Shown piece by piece: positions 1-8,677 of a stretch of DNA of 64,000 nucleotides. The position numbers and the translations under genes are program-made. The stretch is from assembly GCA_963832725.1 (NCBI GenBank), contig CAWHVG010000002.1, positions 1,240,001 through 1,304,000 of the forward strand, given 5' to 3'. The notes beneath the pieces are model-generated. The model worked only from the letters and a program-made list of their open reading frames with translations, was not told where the DNA came from and did not search any database. Every line of letters begins with the position of its first letter. Position 1 is the stretch's first letter. The stretch comes from JAEZBP01 sp963832725 (GTDB lineage Bacteria; Myxococcota_A; Polyangia; Polyangiales; Sandaracinaceae).

Positions 1-1
1 G

Positions 2-1033
2 CTGCTCGGGCATCCTGCCGACGGGAGCGCGTTCGCGACCGCGGCGCTGTCGGCGGAGGACGAAGACGCGGTGCGCGTGCGCCTGAGCGCGGCGCCCTCG
101 CACCCTCCGGCGGAGCGCTGCAGCGGGCCGCGTCGCCAGCTCGTCCTCCTCGAGGTGCCGGAAGTCGCCGGCGCCATCGGCAACGACACCACGCGCCGGC
201 TCTGCGTGATGTTGCCGGAGGACTACGAGCGCAACACGGCGCGGCGCTACCCGGTCGTCTTCCTCCTGCCAGGCTACGGCGGCAGCGACACGACCTACAT
301 GCACCTCGCGGACGATGATCCACCGGCGATCCTGGTCGGCGTCGACGGCCGCACCCGCTTCGGCACGACCTACTTCTACGACACGGCGTATGCGGGCGCG
401 TGGGAGCACTTCATCGCGCGCGCGGTGGCGGAGATCGACCAGCGCTTCCGCACCGTGGCCGACCCGCGCTCGCGCGGCCTGCTCGGACACTCCACCGGCG
501 GCTTCAACGCCATCTCGCTGGCCATCCGACGAACGGATCTGTTCACGGCGGCCGCCGCGTCCTCGCCCGACGCGCTCGATCTGGAGTCGTGGCTCTTCAC
601 GGAAGGTCGCGCGAACCCGACGTTCTTGCAGTGGACGCGCGTCGAGGACCAGACCGCGGGCGCGGGGCAGATGGTGAGCTACGCGGTGCAGTTCGACGAG
701 GCCGCACAGCCGGGGGCGATCCCGTGGCCCTTCGATCTGGCCACGGGCGTGCGTGACGACGCGGTGTGGGCGCGGTGGCGACGGGCGAGCCCGATCGTGA
801 TGCTCGACGACCACGCGGCGGCGCGGCGGGTCAGGGAGAACCTCGCCGGTCGCATCTTCGTCTCGGTCGGTCGCCACGACGCCTTCGGCCTCTTCGCCCC
901 GGCCGAGCGTTTCCACCGCCGGCTGGACGCGCTCGAGATCGAGCACGTCTGGGCGCCCACCGAGGGGAACCACTTCGAGGGGTCGCAGGAGCGGCGCGCG
1001 GCCGGGCTCGCGTTTCTGCTCCAGCGTCTCTGA
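2..1033 (+). CDS. Esterase-D-type alpha/beta hydrolase, 5' partial
   Basis: The reading frame is open from the left window edge, so the true start lies outside; 343 residues are visible. The fold resembles the putative esterase family (Pfam Esterase, PF00756): a predicted strand PVVFLLPGYGG, the nucleophile elbow GHSTGG (Ser codon near 490), a late Asp in GRHDAFG and a late His in EGNHFEG form a plausible catalytic triad. Family members hydrolyse acyl or carbohydrate esters; the substrate cannot be read from sequence. No signal peptide can be judged because the N terminus is missing. The next gene is 240 bp downstream on the same strand and appears independent. Confidence 0.8.
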   Translation: MLGHPADGSAFATAALSAEDEDAVRVRLSAAPSHPPAERCSGPRRQLVLLEVPEVAGAIGNDTTRRLCVMLPEDYERNTARRYPVVFLLPGYGGSDTTYMHLADDDPPAILVGVDGRTRFGTTYFYDTAYAGAWEHFIARAVAEIDQRFRTVADPRSRGLLGHSTGGFNAISLAIRRTDLFTAAAASSPDALDLESWLFTEGRANPTFLQWTRVEDQTAGAGQMVSYAVQFDEAAQPGAIPWPFDLATGVRDDAVWARWRRASPIVMLDDHAAARRVRENLAGRIFVSVGRHDAFGLFAPAERFHRRLDALEIEHVWAPTEGNHFEGSQERRAAGLAFLLQRL

Positions 1034-1275
1034 CCGGATCGAGCGAACGGCGGTACCGCGCGAACCTCCATCGCCCGCGACGCGCCATCGCATCGATACC
1101 GTCGTGGTGCCGATGCGACGCCTCCTGGACGAATCCGGTCGTGGAGCCCCGGCCAATTCCGTGGAACGGCGCCACCGATGCGCGTGCCCCCTCCGCGGCG
1201 TGCCCGCTGCCGGTCGCGACCGGAAAAGCGTCTCGGCGGATGCGGCGCGCGCTGCGTCGCGATATTCCGCTGGCG

Positions 1276-2382
1276 ATGAGCCACGACGCGCTGGAACGTC
1301 TTCCCACGCCCTGCCTGCTCCTCGATCGAGCGCGGCTCGAGCGGAGCTGCGCCCGGATGCGGGAGCGCGCCGACTCGCTCGGGGTGAGGCTGCGACCGCA
1401 CCTCAAGACCGGAAAGAGCATGGAGGTGGCGGAGGTCGCGTTCGGGAGCTCGGACTTTCGCGGCGCGACCGTCTCCACGCTGGAGGAAGCCGCCTACTTC
1501 ATCGAGCGCGGACTGCGTGATCTGACCTACGCGGTCGGCATCGACCCGGCGAAGCTGGACGCCGTCGCGGCGCTCTCGCGGGACGGAGCGCGGGTCGGGA
1601 TCCTCACCGATGACGTCGGCGCCGCGCATGCCATCGCTCGGCGCGCGGACGCGCTCGGCGCGCGCTTCGACGTCTGGATCGAGATCGACAGCGGTCAACA
1701 TCGCGGCGGCGTGGCGCCCGACGACGAGGCCTTGCTGGCCATCGCGCGGGCGCTCGGGGAGCGTGTCCGTCTGCGCGGCGTGCTCACCCACGCCGGACAG
1801 AGCTACGGCTGCCGCAGCGTGGCGGAGATCGAGGCCGTGGCCGAAGAGGAGCGCGCGAGCGCGGTCACGGCGGCCGAGCGGTTGCGGGAGGCGTCCATCG
1901 CCTGCCCCGAAGTGAGCGTGGGCAGCACGCCGACGGCGGTTCATGCGCGGTCTCTCCACGGCGTCACCGAGCTGCGCGCCGGCGTCTACGTTTTCGGCGA
2001 CCTCTTCCAGCAGGAGATCGGCTCGTGCACGCGTGAGGATCTGGCATTGAGCGTCCTCGCGACGGTGATCGGTCGCAAGGAAGGCGCGCTCTGGCTCGAC
2101 GCCGGCGGGCTGGCGCTCTCGCAGGACCGCAGCATGGACGCGGTGGGAGGCGGCGGGTACGGCGAGGTCGTCGGGCTCGATCTCGAGCCGCTGCCGGGTC
2201 GCCCTCGCGTCGACGCGCTCAACCAGGTCCACGGCCGCGTCCCGACCGACGTCGACCTCTCGGTCGGTGCGCGCGTGCGCATCCTGCCGAACCACGCCTG
2301 CATGACGGCGGCGATGTTCGATCGCTACCACGTGCTCGAGGAAGGCCGCCCCGTGGCCGAGTGGCCGCGCCTTCGCGGCTGA
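1276..2382 (+). CDS. DSD1-family PLP enzyme (D-serine dehydratase / D-threonine aldolase-like)
   Basis: The product has 368 residues. The N-terminal alanine-racemase-type barrel begins with PTPCLLLDRARLE, and the PLP lysine lies in RPHLKTGKS. The C-terminal D-serine-dehydratase-like domain ends with PNHACMTAAMFDRY, whose His and Cys match the zinc ligands of eukaryotic-type D-serine dehydratase. Family members use PLP plus a metal to split D-serine or D-3-hydroxy amino acids; which reaction applies is inference. ATG 1276 was chosen because homology begins a few residues later and the upstream open frame (back to 766) is a shadow of the esterase gene. It is likely cytoplasmic and monocistronic. 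Confidence 0.85.
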   Translation: MSHDALERLPTPCLLLDRARLERSCARMRERADSLGVRLRPHLKTGKSMEVAEVAFGSSDFRGATVSTLEEAAYFIERGLRDLTYAVGIDPAKLDAVAALSRDGARVGILTDDVGAAHAIARRADALGARFDVWIEIDSGQHRGGVAPDDEALLAIARALGERVRLRGVLTHAGQSYGCRSVAEIEAVAEEERASAVTAAERLREASIACPEVSVGSTPTAVHARSLHGVTELRAGVYVFGDLFQQEIGSCTREDLALSVLATVIGRKEGALWLDAGGLALSQDRSMDAVGGGGYGEVVGLDLEPLPGRPRVDALNQVHGRVPTDVDLSVGARVRILPNHACMTAAMFDRYHVLEEGRPVAEWPRLRG

Positions 2383-2444
2383 GACCGACGACTTCGCTCC
2401 GCGGGCGCTTGCCGGGCGCGTGGGGGCCGCTACACCGAGCGCCG

Positions 2445-2930
2445 ATGGCCGACGACGAGCACACGCGACACGAGGGCGACAAGCACCGCGGTCCGATCCG
2501 CACGTCGCCCTATCCGATGAGCCGCCTCGCGCCCGCTCACGATCTGGTGGACGTAGCCCGCCAGATCGCCGAGGCCGACCGGACCATCGGCACCGTGGTG
2601 GGCGGCAAGCTCGACGTGATCGCGCGGCAGATCCGCGCCCTGCAAGACGAGGCGCGGACGCTCCTCGACGACGCGCGTCGCGATCTCGATCTCCACCGCG
2701 CCGAGTGCAACTTCGCGAAGCGGCCCGGCACCCTCTATCACCTCTACCGACGGCAGGACGGGCGCCTCTACTTCTCGATGCTCTCGCCGGACGACTGGGG
2801 CGGCGCGCCGCCGCACGCGTTCGAGGGGAGCTATCGGCTCGAGGCCGATCAGTCCTGGACGCCGGCCGAAGCCATCGACGGCGAGGCCGAGCGACCCGAG
2901 GAGAGGGTCCGCCGTCTGCTCGGCGGCTGA
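2445..2930 (+). CDS. DUF2452 domain protein
   Basis: The product has 161 residues and matches my memory of the DUF2452 (C1orf50-like) family: the core runs from SRLAPAHDLVDVARQIAEAD through a helical stretch to FAKRPGTLYHLYRR and LYFSMLSPDDWGG near the C terminus. The function of the family is not established. ATG 2445 (MADDEHTRHEGDKHRG) starts a charged leader without a signal peptide, so the protein is likely cytoplasmic. It begins 62 bp after the preceding gene and could be co-transcribed with it. The opposite-strand frame covering it is a GC shadow. Confidence 0.75.
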   Translation: MADDEHTRHEGDKHRGPIRTSPYPMSRLAPAHDLVDVARQIAEADRTIGTVVGGKLDVIARQIRALQDEARTLLDDARRDLDLHRAECNFAKRPGTLYHLYRRQDGRLYFSMLSPDDWGGAPPHAFEGSYRLEADQSWTPAEAIDGEAERPEERVRRLLGG

Positions 2931-3029
2931 AGGGCTCGCTCCGGTCGCCCCGGCACAGTTCCGGAATCCGCGGCGTGCGCCGTCGTCCGAGTTGGCGACG
3001 GACTTCCAGCACGCGAGCGCCGGCGAACG

Positions 3030-4178
3030 CTACTTCTTGCGGCTCGGGTCGTCGCCCGGCGCGTCGCCCCACAGCCCGCGCACCGGCGCCGATCCGCTCG
3101 ACTCGGTCGCGCTCGGCAGCTCGACCTCGATGTCGATGTCGCCGGCGCTGAGAATCGGCCGGTCCAGGATCTCCACGTCGCTGATCGACAAATCCTGAAT
3201 GCTCGGCTCGGCCGGCGTCCGCGCCTTCGCTGCCAGCCCTAGCCAATCGCGCGCCTCGCGCACGCTGCGGCCGAGCGGCTCCGCGTCAATCGGCTCCGGG
3301 TAGGTCCGCAGGATGGCGGCGAGGGTCCGCGCCATCGCCTTCGCCGTCTCGTAGCGCGAGGCGGGGTCCGGCTCGAGCGCCTGATGGATGGCGACCTCCA
3401 GCGCGGCGGGGATATCCGTCCGCAGCTCGCTCAGGCGCTGTACGTCGCCCTTGCGCACCGCGAGCAGGACCTCGAGGTCGTTCTTGCCGGTGAACAGCCG
3501 CTGTTGCGCGAGCGACTCCCAGAGCACCACGCCGAGCGCGAAGATGTCCGACTGCGCGCTCGCCTTGGCGCCCGTGATCAGCTCCGGTGCGCAGTAGGCG
3601 AGCTTGCCCTTGATGACGTTCGGCCGCGTCATGCTCGCGCGGTCCATCGCGCGCGCCAGCCCGAAGTCGGTGAGCTTCACCGTGCCGTTCGTGCCGAGAA
3701 GCACGTTCGAGGGCGACACGTCGCGGTGGTAGACGGGGACGAGCTCGCCGTTCTCGTCCGTCCGCTCGTGGGCGGCGCCGAGGCCTCGAAGGACCTCCAT
3801 CCCGATCGCCGTCACCAGCGGCCAGGGCGTCTGGCGGATGCCGCGCGGGTGGCTGCGCACCCAGTGGTGCAGGTCCAGCCCCTCCATCCACTCCATCACG
3901 AGGTAGTAGTCGCCCTCGTCGTCCACCCCGAAGTCCGCGATCTGGACGATGTTGGGGTGCTGGAGGCCCGCGCCGACGCGCGCTTCCTCCTCGAAGAGCT
4001 TCACGAAGCTCTGATCGCCGCCCTTGGCGGTGTGGATCCGCTTCACCGCCACCGGCCGCGCGAACTTGCCCGCGCCGCGGGTCAGCGCTCGCCACACGAC
4101 CGCCATCCCGCCTTCGCCGGCGGGCTCGAGCAGCTCGTAGCGCCCGGCGATGATCTTGCCCGGCTTGTCTCTGCGCAT
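3030..4178 (-). CDS. Soluble serine/threonine protein kinase, myxobacterial type
   Basis: The product has 382 residues. The kinase domain begins at once (GRYELLEPAGEGGMAVVW glycine loop, VAVKRI lysine) and continues through VYHRDVSPSNVLL, LTDFGLAR and YCAPE, ending near residue 290. The remaining ~90 residues are acidic and Ser/Pro-rich with no transmembrane segment. The catalytic Asp is present, but the usual HRDLKxxN lysine is Ser; I recall this variant as common in myxobacterial kinases, so it need not mean a dead enzyme. ATG 4178 is preferred over an upstream in-frame TTG at 4190. It is convergent with the DUF2452 gene. Targets are unknown. Confidence 0.9.
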   Translation of the reverse strand: MRRDKPGKIIAGRYELLEPAGEGGMAVVWRALTRGAGKFARPVAVKRIHTAKGGDQSFVKLFEEEARVGAGLQHPNIVQIADFGVDDEGDYYLVMEWMEGLDLHHWVRSHPRGIRQTPWPLVTAIGMEVLRGLGAAHERTDENGELVPVYHRDVSPSNVLLGTNGTVKLTDFGLARAMDRASMTRPNVIKGKLAYCAPELITGAKASAQSDIFALGVVLWESLAQQRLFTGKNDLEVLLAVRKGDVQRLSELRTDIPAALEVAIHQALEPDPASRYETAKAMARTLAAILRTYPEPIDAEPLGRSVREARDWLGLAAKARTPAEPSIQDLSISDVEILDRPILSAGDIDIEVELPSATESSGSAPVRGLWGDAPGDDPSRKK

Positions 4179-4229
4179 GGGAGCAACCAAGAGTAGGCCA
4201 TCGGGCGGAAAATCGCGATGGGAACCGAA

Positions 4230-5369
4230 TCACCCCCGCCGAAATGGGGCGCGCTCGGTCAACATGGCGATCTCGAGCCGCACGTCGGCCGCCTCCTGCG
4301 GGAGGTACTCGTCGACGGCGCCAGCGAGCCGAGGGTCTCGGATCCAGTGGGCGGAGTGGATCTCGACCGGCAGCATGCCGCGCTTGAGCTTGTGGAAGCC
4401 CTGGGCGCCGGCCTCGAAGCGGCGCATGCCCTTGTCAATCGCGCGCTCGATGAGCCGGTAGTAGCAGAGCTCGAAGTGGAGGAACTCGTGGTCCTCGCGG
4501 GCGCCCCAGTAGCGGCCGTAGAGGTGCGCGCCCTTCTCGAAGCTGAGGGAGCCGGCCACCGGGACGCCGTCCCGATAGGCGAACGCGCCGACCACCCGCG
4601 CCGCGTGCGTGTCGCGGATGGCGTCGAAGAACGCGGGGCGCAGGTAGGGATACGAGCCGTGCCGGCTGACGCCCTCGCGGTAGAAGCGCTTCAGCGCCGC
4701 CCACTCCTGCTCTTCGAGCTCGGGGCCTTCCTTCACGGCCAGCTCGAGCCCGCTCTCGGCCACCTGACGCCGCTCCTTGCGCAGCTGCTTGCGCTTGTCG
4801 GAGCGGAAGCGCGCCAAGAAATCGTCGAAGGTCCGGTAGCCCTCGTTGTGCCAGTGGAACTGGGTGGAGAGGCGCGGGCGCAGGCCCGCTTCGCGCGCGC
4901 GGTCACGCTCGTCGGCGCTCAGAAAGAGCAGGTGCAGCGAGGAAGCCTCGACCTGCTCGACCGCGGCGCGCGCGCCGGCGATGAGGGCGGCGGTGACCTC
5001 GTCTGCGTCTTCGTCCTCGGCCACCAGCACGCGCCGTCCGGTCGCCGGCGTGAAGGGGACCATCGAGACGAGCTTCGGGTAGTAAGGGATGCCCGCCTGG
5101 TGGGAAGCCCGCGCCCACGCGAAGTCGAAGATGAACTCGCCCCAGCTGTTGTCCTTCGCGTAGAGCGGCAGGGCGCCGACCAGCACGTCGTCCCGGTAGG
5201 CCAAGACGTGCACCGGCTGCCAGCCCGCCTCGACCCCGACGCTCTCGCTGGTCTCCAGCGCGCGCAAGAACGCGTGCTCGACGAAGGGATCGTCCTCTCC
5301 GGTCAGCGCGTTCCACCGCGCGGGTTCGATCGACGAGAGGTCGCTCGCGAGCTCGACGCGCAAGGTCAT
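4230..5369 (-). CDS. FemAB-like GNAT-fold protein (DUF482 / PF04339 type)
   Basis: The product has 379 residues. Motifs typical of this peptidogalycan-biosynthesis-like group are visible: FVEHAFLRALE near the start, DFAWARASHQAGIPYYPKL in the first third, then FRSDKRKQLRKERRQ and RRFEAGAQGFHKLKRGMLP late. The family has a double GNAT fold and is assumed to transfer acyl or aminoacyl groups; no substrate is established. ATG 5369 begins MTLRVELASD; the longer upstream frame overlaps the next gene and looks non-coding. The gene lies upstream of, and in the same direction as, the Ser/Thr kinase, with about 50 bp between them. Confidence 0.85.
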   Translation of the reverse strand: MTLRVELASDLSSIEPARWNALTGEDDPFVEHAFLRALETSESVGVEAGWQPVHVLAYRDDVLVGALPLYAKDNSWGEFIFDFAWARASHQAGIPYYPKLVSMVPFTPATGRRVLVAEDEDADEVTAALIAGARAAVEQVEASSLHLLFLSADERDRAREAGLRPRLSTQFHWHNEGYRTFDDFLARFRSDKRKQLRKERRQVAESGLELAVKEGPELEEQEWAALKRFYREGVSRHGSYPYLRPAFFDAIRDTHAARVVGAFAYRDGVPVAGSLSFEKGAHLYGRYWGAREDHEFLHFELCYYRLIERAIDKGMRRFEAGAQGFHKLKRGMLPVEIHSAHWIRDPRLAGAVDEYLPQEAADVRLEIAMLTERAPFRRG

Positions 5370-5424
5370 CGAGGGGAGTGTTTCGTCCTCGGGCGCGGTC
5401 GTCCACACCCGCGGCCTGCGCGAT

Positions 5425-5454
5425 CGCTCACGCGTAGAACGCTCACGTGTAGAA
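5425..5454. repeat. 15-bp tandem duplication of a gene 3' end with stop
   Basis: Two 15-bp units (5425-5439 and 5440-5454) differ at one base. Read on the minus strand, each contains Phe-Tyr-x-stop, so the terminal FYT-stop of the gene at 5443-6048 is duplicated just beyond its stop codon. Confidence 0.8.
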
Positions 5455-6048
5455 CGAGTCGCTCGCCGGCTCCTCGGCCTCCTCCGGCTCGGGCAAGGGC
5501 GGCGGCGGGCGCGAGGCCAGGTCGAACGCCGCGAGGAAGCTCGACAGCGGGATCCGCGCCCGCACCAACGCGGCGGCGGCCGCGGGCCCGAGCGCGACGC
5601 TCCCTTCTGCCGCCGCTTTCGCCGCGTATCCGCGGTGGGCGTAGAACGACGCGTCCGCCCGCTCGTCGCACGCGAACGCGACACAGGCCGCCGCGCAGAG
5701 GGCCGTCGACGCTGCGCTCTCGGGCTCCTGTTCTGCCGCTTCGGTGGCCGCGAACCCGATCGCCCACGCATGCGATGCGCTCGCGCGCTCTTCGATCCAG
5801 GCGATCGCCACCGCCACGGCCCGCCGCCCGCTCCGGTCGCTCGGCGCGCCGCGCGCCAGCGCCGCGCCCGCTACGTCGGCCGCCGCATGCACGATCAGCG
5901 CGCGATCGACCTCGACCGCCAGCGCGAGCTGGACCAGCCAATCCGCGCGGGGGCAGGTCTCCCACATCGACCGTGGATCCTCGTGGTGGTCCAACCACGT
6001 GGCCAGCTCGGGCGAGAGTCGTTGCTCGAGGCAGGATGTCGCATCCAT
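5443..6048 (-). CDS. Small acidic, Ala-rich hypothetical protein (immunity-protein-like composition)
   Basis: The product has 201 residues and I do not recognise a firm family. It has WLDHHEDPRSMWETCPRADW near the start, an Ala-rich helical body with AVAIAWIEERASAS and a Pro/Glu-rich tail ending DSFYT. The layout recalls proteins annotated as putative immunity proteins (Imm5-like) in Deltaproteobacteria, but that is only a resemblance. ATG 6048 was picked because the 41 codons upstream look non-coding. The last codons and stop are repeated immediately downstream (15-bp tandem repeat, see the repeat entry). No signal peptide is visible. Confidence 0.6.
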   Translation of the reverse strand: MDATSCLEQRLSPELATWLDHHEDPRSMWETCPRADWLVQLALAVEVDRALIVHAAADVAGAALARGAPSDRSGRRAVAVAIAWIEERASASHAWAIGFAATEAAEQEPESAASTALCAAACVAFACDERADASFYAHRGYAAKAAAEGSVALGPAAAAALVRARIPLSSFLAAFDLASRPPPPLPEPEEAEEPASDSFYT

Positions 6049-6231
6049 GGGGGCCTCCGTGGGGGGGAACGGTGCAAGGCTCGTGCAGTGAAGCGCATTC
6101 GACGACAATGGCGAGCCTCGGGGTGGAATTCGGGGTAGAACGACCCCACCCTCGGGGGCGTCGGCCCCCACGTGGAGCCGGACGAGAAAACCTGGTGGCC
6201 GGCGCGAGCGTGATTACGTGCACGGCCCCGA

Positions 6232-6266
6232 CGACCCGATCCGGGTCGATCCTTGTACGAGGAGGA
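6232..6266 (+). promoter_or_regulatory. Hairpin and strong Shine-Dalgarno before the HiPIP gene
   Basis: A 7-bp inverted repeat (CGACCCG at 6232-6238, CGGGTCG at 6242-6248) with a 3-nt loop lies in the leader, followed by GGAGGA at 6261-6266, six bases before ATG 6273. The Shine-Dalgarno sequence fixes the start; a regulatory role for the hairpin is conjecture. Confidence 0.45.
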
Positions 6267-6272
6267 ACCGCG

Positions 6273-6605
6273 ATGAGTGACAAGATTGGACGTCGTGAAG
6301 CCGCGAAGCGCGCGCTGATGGTGCTCGGTGCAGCGGCGGTCGCCCCGACGGCGTTGGCGGCCTGTGGCGGTGAGGAAGAGAGCGAGGGGCTCACCTGCAC
6401 CGACACCACGGGCCTCACGCCCGCCGAGATCACGACGCGGCAGTCGCAGCAGTACTCGGACAGCTCGCCCCATCAGGACAAGCACTGCGAGAACTGCAAC
6501 TTCTTCACGGCGGGCGCGCCCGGCCAGTGCGGGAGCTGCCAGGTCCTCAAGGGGCCCATCAACGCGAACGGTTACTGCAACCTCTGGGCGGCGCGCGCGA
6601 GCTGA
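6273..6605 (+). CDS. High-potential iron-sulfur protein (HiPIP), Tat/lipoprotein-type leader
   Basis: The product has 110 residues. The C-terminal half has the HiPIP pattern: HCENC, then GSC, then NANGYCNLW, supplying four cysteines for a 4Fe-4S cluster, with one extra Cys in GQC just before GSC. HiPIPs are periplasmic one-electron carriers. The leader starts SDKIGRREAAKRAL, a plausible twin-Arg signal, and ends VAPTALAAC, a plausible lipobox; together they suggest Tat export of a folded, membrane-anchored protein. A near-consensus RBS precedes the ATG and a strong hairpin follows the gene. It stands alone, so its redox partner is not evident; cydAB lies ~45 kb away. Confidence 0.88.
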   Translation: MSDKIGRREAAKRALMVLGAAAVAPTALAACGGEEESEGLTCTDTTGLTPAEITTRQSQQYSDSSPHQDKHCENCNFFTAGAPGQCGSCQVLKGPINANGYCNLWAARAS

Positions 6606-6620
6606 GCGAGCACCACGGGT

Positions 6621-6657
6621 CGTCCTTCGGGGCGACAGATCGTCCTTCGGGGCGGCA
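6621..6657. repeat. Short direct repeat downstream of the HiPIP gene
   Basis: A 17-bp element beginning CGTCCTTCGGGGCG occurs at 6621-6637 and again at 6641-6657, 20 bp apart, between the HiPIP stop and the terminator hairpin. Role unknown. Confidence 0.6.
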
Positions 6658-6665
6658 GCGAGAGC

Positions 6666-6694
6666 ACGGGGCGAGGTCGACAATCTCGCCCCGT
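6666..6694. terminator. Bidirectional hairpin between convergent genes
   Basis: A perfect 10-bp stem (ACGGGGCGAG / CTCGCCCCGT) with a 9-nt loop lies between the convergent HiPIP and aminotransferase genes. There is no long T-run on either side, so efficiency is uncertain, but position and stem strength fit a shared terminator. Confidence 0.6.
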
Positions 6695-6720
6695 TCGCAT
6701 ATCCGGTCGTCCGGCGGCGC

Positions 6721-7887
6721 TCAGCGGCCGACGATGGGCGCGAGCCGTTCGAGCGCGGCCGCGAGCTCGTCGGGATGCACCGACGTGAAGCAGAGCCGCA
6801 CCCAGCGCTCGTAGTGCTTGCCGGACGCGGCTCCCGGGGTGAGCAGCACGCCCGCCTCCAGGCAGCGTTCGAGCAAGCCGATCGTGTCCTCCTCGGGGCG
6901 GAGCTTCGCGCTCACATCGAAGAACGCGAAGGTGCCGCCTTCGGGCATCGGGATGCCCAGCGCTTCGGAGGTCATGTGCGCGGCGTTGCGGTAGGCCTCG
7001 CGGGCCGAGGCGAGCCACTCGCCGCCCTCGCGGAGGGCGCGGGAAGCGCCAATCTGCAGCGGTCGCGGGGCGCAATAGGTGGCGAAGGTCTGCACCCCGC
7101 GGACCGCCTCCATGGCCGTGTGCGGACCGTGCGCCCAGCCGATGCGTGAGCCCGCGAGCCCATACGCCTTGGACATCGAGTGCACCGCCACGGTCCGGTT
7201 CTGGAAGTCGGCGCGGGACCACACCGGCGCCGGCGGGAGGCGCCGGAAGTAGAGCTCCTCGTAGACCTCGTCGGCGAAGATCCAGAGGTCGTGTCGCTCG
7301 GCGACGGCGGCGATGGCGGCCACCACCCGATCGGAGAGGATGCGACCGGTCGGGTTGTGGGGCGTGTTCAGGTAGATCGCCGCCGTCCGCTCCGTCACCG
7401 CCGCCTCGAGCGTCGCTTCGACGTCGAAGCCCTCGTCGTCGAGCCGATCGACGAAGGGGACCTCGACCGCCGAGGCCCCACGCTTGTGGATGATCCCGCG
7501 GATCAGCGGCCAGAAGGGCGCGGGAAGGAGCACCTCGTCGCCGGGATCGATCAGCGCCTCGACCACCACCGACAGGCCCGACGTCGCGCCGCTCACGACC
7601 TGCACGCAGTCGCGATTGACCAGCGCTCCGCCGCGCCGCTCGAGGTGCTCGACGATGGCGTCGAGGAGGACCGGCTCGCCTTGCACCGGCGCGTAGTTGT
7701 GCAGGCGCGGGTGGTCCGCGGTCCGCTGGGCCTCGGCGCGCGCGACCTCGATCGGCTCGAGGTAGGTGTCGCCGACGTGGAGCGGGTAGATGGGGCCGGG
7801 GTGATCCTTCGCGCGGGTGGCGAGGCGGCTGAAGACGCGATCGCTCAGACCGGCGGCGCTCGCTGCGGTGTTCGGGAAGCGCGGCAT
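6721..7887 (-). CDS. Class I/II PLP-dependent aminotransferase
   Basis: The product has 388 residues with the fold-type I layout: HVGDTYLEP substrate region, SGATSGLSVVVEAL cofactor loop, LNTPHNPTG with the conserved Asn-Pro, IFADEVYEELYF with the Asp that pairs with the pyridine nitrogen, and the Schiff-base lysine in HSMSKAYGLAGSRIGW. The Arg in RLCFTSV near the C terminus fits the carboxylate clamp. Substrate specificity (aspartate, aromatic or other) cannot be read. ATG 7887 starts just before the conserved N-terminal arm. The much longer upstream frame (to 8694) is a shadow of the TerB-like gene. Confidence 0.9.
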   Translation of the reverse strand: MPRFPNTAASAAGLSDRVFSRLATRAKDHPGPIYPLHVGDTYLEPIEVARAEAQRTADHPRLHNYAPVQGEPVLLDAIVEHLERRGGALVNRDCVQVVSGATSGLSVVVEALIDPGDEVLLPAPFWPLIRGIIHKRGASAVEVPFVDRLDDEGFDVEATLEAAVTERTAAIYLNTPHNPTGRILSDRVVAAIAAVAERHDLWIFADEVYEELYFRRLPPAPVWSRADFQNRTVAVHSMSKAYGLAGSRIGWAHGPHTAMEAVRGVQTFATYCAPRPLQIGASRALREGGEWLASAREAYRNAAHMTSEALGIPMPEGGTFAFFDVSAKLRPEEDTIGLLERCLEAGVLLTPGAASGKHYERWVRLCFTSVHPDELAAALERLAPIVGR

Positions 7888-8248
7888 GGGCGCGCAGGGT
7901 AGCCCCCGGTCGCCGGCGCCGCCAAACCTCGCCGCGGCTCGGAATCCCGACGGCGCTCGTCTCGTCCCGCTCCGGTTCGGCTGCATCCGCTGCGAGCCCG
8001 GCGGCACGCGCCAGGTGTAGAGGGACTCCAGAACTGGCGTCGACCGGTCTCGGTGAAGCGGCGTCGCGACGATGAGCGCACCCCGATCGACATCGTGACG
8101 AGCGGGGGAACGAGCCCAGTCATCTCCTCCACTCGCCGCACGACCTCGTCCGAGCCAACCCGTGGTCCTCGGAGCGACCCGTCCGGCGCGGCGGCGCCCG
8201 CGTGGATTCGGCGTGGTGCCCGACGTTCGGACGCGGTATCCGTCGGGG
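7888..8248. other. Intergenic region between divergent genes
   Basis: This 361-bp spacer separates the divergent aminotransferase and TerB-like genes and should contain both promoters. No conserved reading frame, strong inverted repeat or recognisable operator was seen by eye. Confidence 0.4.
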
Positions 8249-8677
8249 ATGAAGGTCGACGTCGACGCCGCGCTCGCCGCCTGGATCCGCCTCGCCAACG
8301 ACGTGCCCGACGCGGCGTTGCGCGCCATCGCGGGGGCGTTCGCGCTGGTCGCCTGCGCCGACGGGGACCTCGCCGAGGCCGAGGTCGAGCGCTTCTTGGA
8401 GGTCGTCCGCCGGAACGAACCCTTCAGCACGCTCGACCTGGACACGCTGGAGCAGGATTTTCGCGCCATCTGCACCGTGCTCACCGAGGACTTCGACACC
8501 GGTCGGGTCCGCGCCCTCGACGCCGTGGCCGCGGTCAAGGACGAGCCGGACCACCGCGATCGCGTGCTCGCCGCGGCGCAGATTGCCATCGTCGCCGACG
8601 GTCGTCTGGTGGACGTCGAGGAGAGGGTCCTCGGCTCGATCTGCGGCGCGCTCGGCGTCGATCCTTCCGCGTACTGA
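8249..8677 (+). CDS. TerB-like (tellurite resistance TerB family) protein
   Basis: The product has 142 residues and is a single helical TerB-like domain with the duplicated acidic signatures ACADGDLAEAEVERF (about residues 33-48) and VADGRLVDVEERVLGSICGALGVDP at the end. TerB-like domains bind divalent metal through such acidic loops; despite the name, most are not linked to tellurite resistance. ATG 8249 begins MKVDVDAAL and no signal peptide is present. The final ~17 codons, the stop and some downstream sequence are repeated just after the gene. Confidence 0.8.
   Translation: MKVDVDAALAAWIRLANDVPDAALRAIAGAFALVACADGDLAEAEVERFLEVVRRNEPFSTLDLDTLEQDFRAICTVLTEDFDTGRVRALDAVAAVKDEPDHRDRVLAAAQIAIVADGRLVDVEERVLGSICGALGVDPSAY

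Noticed and set aside
679..3246. An 855-codon minus-strand open frame
   Set aside because: It overlaps two recognised plus-strand genes, is Arg/Ala/Gly-rich with no motif, and is a typical GC-driven shadow.
5443..6048. Toxin-immunity (Imm5-like) assignment
   Set aside because: Only a loose resemblance in layout; no adjacent toxin gene and no diagnostic motif, so it is left hypothetical.
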